A stretch of 64,000 bases of DNA, from the NCBI GenBank assembly GCA_033060915.1, contig CM065378.1, positions 6,920,001 through 6,984,000 of the forward strand. Reading direction: 5' to 3'. Below the pieces are notes generated by a model. That model was not told the origin of the DNA. It searched no databases and saw only the letters and a program-made list of their open reading frames with translations. The translations under genes and the position numbers were made by a program. Positions 60,999 through 64,000 of this stretch are shown in pieces (position 1 is the first letter of the stretch; every line of letters begins with the position of its first letter). The DNA comes from Euryodendron excelsum. Its lineage: Eukaryota > Streptophyta > Magnoliopsida > Ericales > Pentaphylacaceae.

Positions 60999-63949
60999 AT
61001 GGGAGATCACTTTGTATTGCTGGTGGATCGTTTGCTTACTGAATCGACTTTGGAAGCAGCAATCGAGAGCAGTAACCTGTTAAAGCAGTCTAGAGTCTTA
61101 GGAACCGATGACATCAAAATTGATTGCTCTTCACATGAGATAGAATTGAGAGATTGTTCATCCCCAAGGAAGGTGGTCGAATGCAGGATATGCCAGGATG
61201 AGGATGTAGATTCAAATATGGAGACCCCTTGCGCTTGCTGTGGCAGCTTGAAGGTTAGTTGCATAATAGTTGTTATAATCGCTTCTCTAATTTAGAAACT
61301 TTCTAATGTTTTTTAAATTTGGACCTCATTTACGATTTGACATATCATTTTGTCTTTAAAGTGTTCTGTAATGGTCTGTACAATCCCAGAATCAGGTTAT
61401 ACTTCGAGTGAATCTTTGTCTGTTCAGATAATTTGTTGTCCCTGGCCTTTTGGATCCGAGTGTATATTATTATCTTCAGCTTGACCAATTTGATTAGTTA
61501 TTTGTCTTTAGGTTTTCTGTTCTGGGAATATATTATTTGTGCTGTTGAACAAAATTGTGGCAGCTATATGTTTTGCTGGGGAGATGGCAGCCATCCTTCT
61601 TCAATAATTGGACAAAACTTAACACCCCTTCCCAACAAGCAAGCAGAACACCGAAACCTCCAAACCACCAATATTAAGTAGGGTTTTCAGTGTTTTCTGC
61701 AAATTGATGGAGAGTGCCTCTCTTTCTCATTAGTTGTTGAAGATCACTTATTGGGGGGAAATAGGTCTTCTCTCCCCTTTTCAGTCAAGGCAAACAGGAC
61801 CAAAAAAAAATATCCTCAATTTCTCTGTTGAGGCAATTCTAGCCTTTGAGGCAGCCCCGCTTGCACAAGGTATATTGATGTCTAGGATTGGACTTCTCGT
61901 ATTTCAAGTTGCAAATTGTGGCTGAATCTTCTAATTTTGGGCATTTATACCTTGGAACCGTACTGAAGGCATTAGTTTTAGTGAGCAGATCAATTTTCTT
62001 CTCCACCTTTCTGTCTACTCAGTGCTTGTGAGGGGCTCATACTGAAATGATGTTTTCATCTGAGATGTGCTTTAAAAAATCCATTGATGCTGCTCTCTTC
62101 CCCATCCAGAAGGGTGTAACTTTTTATATACGTCATGCATTCATTCTTCAGCTTTGGCTCCTTTGTCTAGGAGCTTTAATTGCAATGCCTTTGGCACATT
62201 CAATCAATTATCTCTTTTGGAATTTTGTTTCATATTTAGAATCCCCATTTCTGCTTTATTTTTGCAGTATGCTCATCGCAGATGCATACAAAGGTGGTGT
62301 AACGAGAAAGGTGATACTGTGTGTGAGATATGTCACCAGGTGGGTTAATTTCTTTTAAACTCTGTTTTTTTTTTATCTTGCTAACATGTTCATTCTTTTG
62401 AACTCTTTGACCTTTACACCCCATCATAAAGCTGTTCGAGTTTATGTTGGAAAATATTTCTTTATGCAATTGTTTCCTGGTCAAATAGAAAATTTAACTG
62501 TTTCTTAGTTTTTCTTTTGTTATTTTATTTAGTCAAATTTATGTGCATTGCAGCTATTCAAACCAGGATATACAGCACCTCCTCCTGTGTTTCAATTTGG
62601 GAGTATTCCAATGAACTTTAGGTAATTCTTATCCTGGCCCCCACCCAAAAGGTTCCATAAGCTTTTTGTTACCGTTAATTTGTGACTTGCACATTTTCTC
62701 TTCAACTGATACATTCAAAAATGGTTGCCCATGGTTTTTCAATCAGAGGAAATTGGGAGATTAGCAGAAGGGACCTGAATAATCCTCGTCTTATAGCAGT
62801 GGTCACAACTGACCGCAATTTTCTTGATCCAGACAATGATGAGTATACAACAACTGCATCAAGAAGCTTGTTTTGCTGTCGTTCTGTTGCTCTAATTGTA
62901 ATCTCTCTCTCTCTCTCTCTCTCTGTGCACATGTGTGTGCACGCACAAGAGCGAGTGAGTGCGCTTGTGCATGCACAATGCATTTTCAACTCATAGCCGT
63001 ATCTAAAGCAGGGTTTATATTTTCATTTTAAATAGAATTTTGAAACAGAAGTATGAAAAATTGATAGAAAGTAGAGGTAAAGTTGGAAACTAGATTTATC
63101 AACAACAAAAATAGAACCTTTTTTTATTAGTAAATAGTAAGTCACTTACAACTGCAAGTGTTAACAAAACACACTTGGTAAGTTGATCTGATATGTTTGT
63201 GTCTACGCAATGCCAGTGAACAAATGTTGACAAGGGGGGTGTGAAGGGCTAATGTGAAGAAGATGATTAATTTTGTTATATTGGTTATTTCCTTCTGTTG
63301 TGTGTTTAACTGAAATTTGAATGTCTAAAACCTTTAATCGGATTCAAAATTAGAATAAAATGAAAACACAAACTTTACAATTATTGGAGAAACTTGAAGT
63401 TTTAAACCTGGATAGAATGTGATGCATTAATCAAATTGGAAATACGTCCATCTCTTTAGCAGCCTTTCTTGAAGTTTAAAATATTAATTTAATCAAACTT
63501 CAGACTTAACCTACTTGAGCTTGATTATATTCTGCTTACCCAACTCTTCAGTCAACTAGAAAAATGTCACTGTGGCTACTTGATCTGAATTTTAGCATTT
63601 TGACAACAGTTTCTCTCATTTCTTGTCTGCAGTTCATGGTTCTTCTGATTTTACGGCATACTCTCCCCATAATAGTTAGTGGAGTGCAAGACTACTCTCT
63701 CCCACTGCTCTTGGTAAGATAAACTAGCTCATAGCATTTGGGAAGGACCATTATTGGATGCCCAGCCTAGACACAGAGAGAGAGAGAGAGAGAGAGAAAA
63801 TATTGACTGTTATGAGACTCAACTGTGGTATAAATTCATATCCATTAAATTCTATGCAGTTGTTGCTTTTGCGAACTTCTGGAGTTATTTTGCCAATATA
63901 CCTTATGGTGAGGGCAGTGAATGCCATCCAGCGTAGCCGGCCCCAACAG
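60999..63949 (+). CDS. RING-CH (RINGv/MARCH-type) membrane E3 ubiquitin ligase, 3' end outside window
   Basis: Exons: 60999-61253, 62268-62339, 62554-62621, 62747-62897, 63633-63713, 63860-63949. All are GT-AG and in phase, giving 239 residues before the gene leaves the window. The RING-CH zinc finger spans residues 62-107 with the C4HC3 ligands C62, C65, C78, C80, H88, C91, C104 and C107 (CRICQDED, ETPCACCGSLKYAHRRC, CEICHQ). Hydrophobic helices follow near 177-202 and 207-228 (LRTSGVILPIYLMVRAV). Proteins of this class transfer ubiquitin from an E2 to membrane or endoplasmic-reticulum clients. It resembles from memory the Arabidopsis At5g62460/At2g02960 group of RING/FYVE/PHD-type proteins. 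The ATG at 60999 fits; the frame just upstream has only TTG. The final exon or exons are not visible. The substrate is unknown. Confidence 0.92.
62900..62925 (+). repeat. (CT)n microsatellite right after the exon 4 donor
   Basis: CTCTCT run starting within 5 bases of the donor GTAAT (62898), followed by GTGTGTGCACGC repeats. Length variation here could affect use of the splice site. Confidence 0.8.
63774..63797 (+). repeat. (GA)n microsatellite in intron 5
   Basis: GAGAGA run of about 24 bases, 60 bases before the exon 6 acceptor. Confidence 0.85.
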
Positions 63950-64000
63950 GTGAGTGCATAGTAAAAATTATACTATAGTACCCTTTCTCGCCTTCTGCCA

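Noticed and set aside
61007..61264. Minus-strand 85-codon frame
   Set aside because: It lies opposite exon 1 of the RING-CH gene, whose zinc ligands fix the coding strand.
1..64000. CRISPR arrays, phage or bacterial defence systems
   Set aside because: No regularly spaced repeats, no operon structure and no ribosome binding sites. Introns and plant transposons show nuclear plant DNA.

Overview
The window is nuclear DNA of a flowering plant, most likely a eudicot. Genes are sparse and split by GT-AG introns. The space between them is AT-rich and full of plant-type transposons: Ty1-copia LTR elements, tRNA-derived SINEs, several MITE families, a Helitron, and traces of CACTA-type and other DNA elements. 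No bacterial operons, CRISPR arrays or complete tRNA/rRNA genes were seen. Exon models were built by hand from reading frame, splice sites and remembered family motifs; no database search was possible.

Layout. 1-5.2 kb: SINE-like and degenerate repeats. 5.47-10.97 kb (+): a nine-exon gene for a 566-residue multi-pass membrane protein of a plant family of unknown function. 11.3-24.9 kb: a tandem duplication of a 6-7 kb segment. Each unit carries a small glycine-rich protein gene (+) and, convergent to it, a two-exon gene (-) for a small membrane protein with a plastid-type leader. In unit A both genes are damaged; in unit B both look intact. 27.57-33.19 kb: a decayed copia element (+). 34.07-44.4 kb (-): the MAF1 homologue, repressor of RNA polymerase III, with ten coding exons (224 residues) and two very long repeat-filled introns. 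46.3-47.4 kb: a MITE cluster. 49.29-54.19 kb: a second copia element (-) with a perfect ATATC target duplication and a mutation-riddled pol. 54.56-54.8 kb (-): a short secreted-type reading frame starting exactly at a CACTA-like end. 55.9-59.1 kb: MITEs, a small Helitron, and a SINE inserted into a tandem repeat. 60.1-64 kb (+): a RING-CH membrane E3 ubiquitin ligase gene that runs off the right edge.

The four confident genes are unrelated housekeeping or regulatory genes, not a pathway. I found no convincing new multi-gene system. The most informative part is the 11.3-24.9 kb tandem duplication: one copy decays while transposons inserted separately into each unit.
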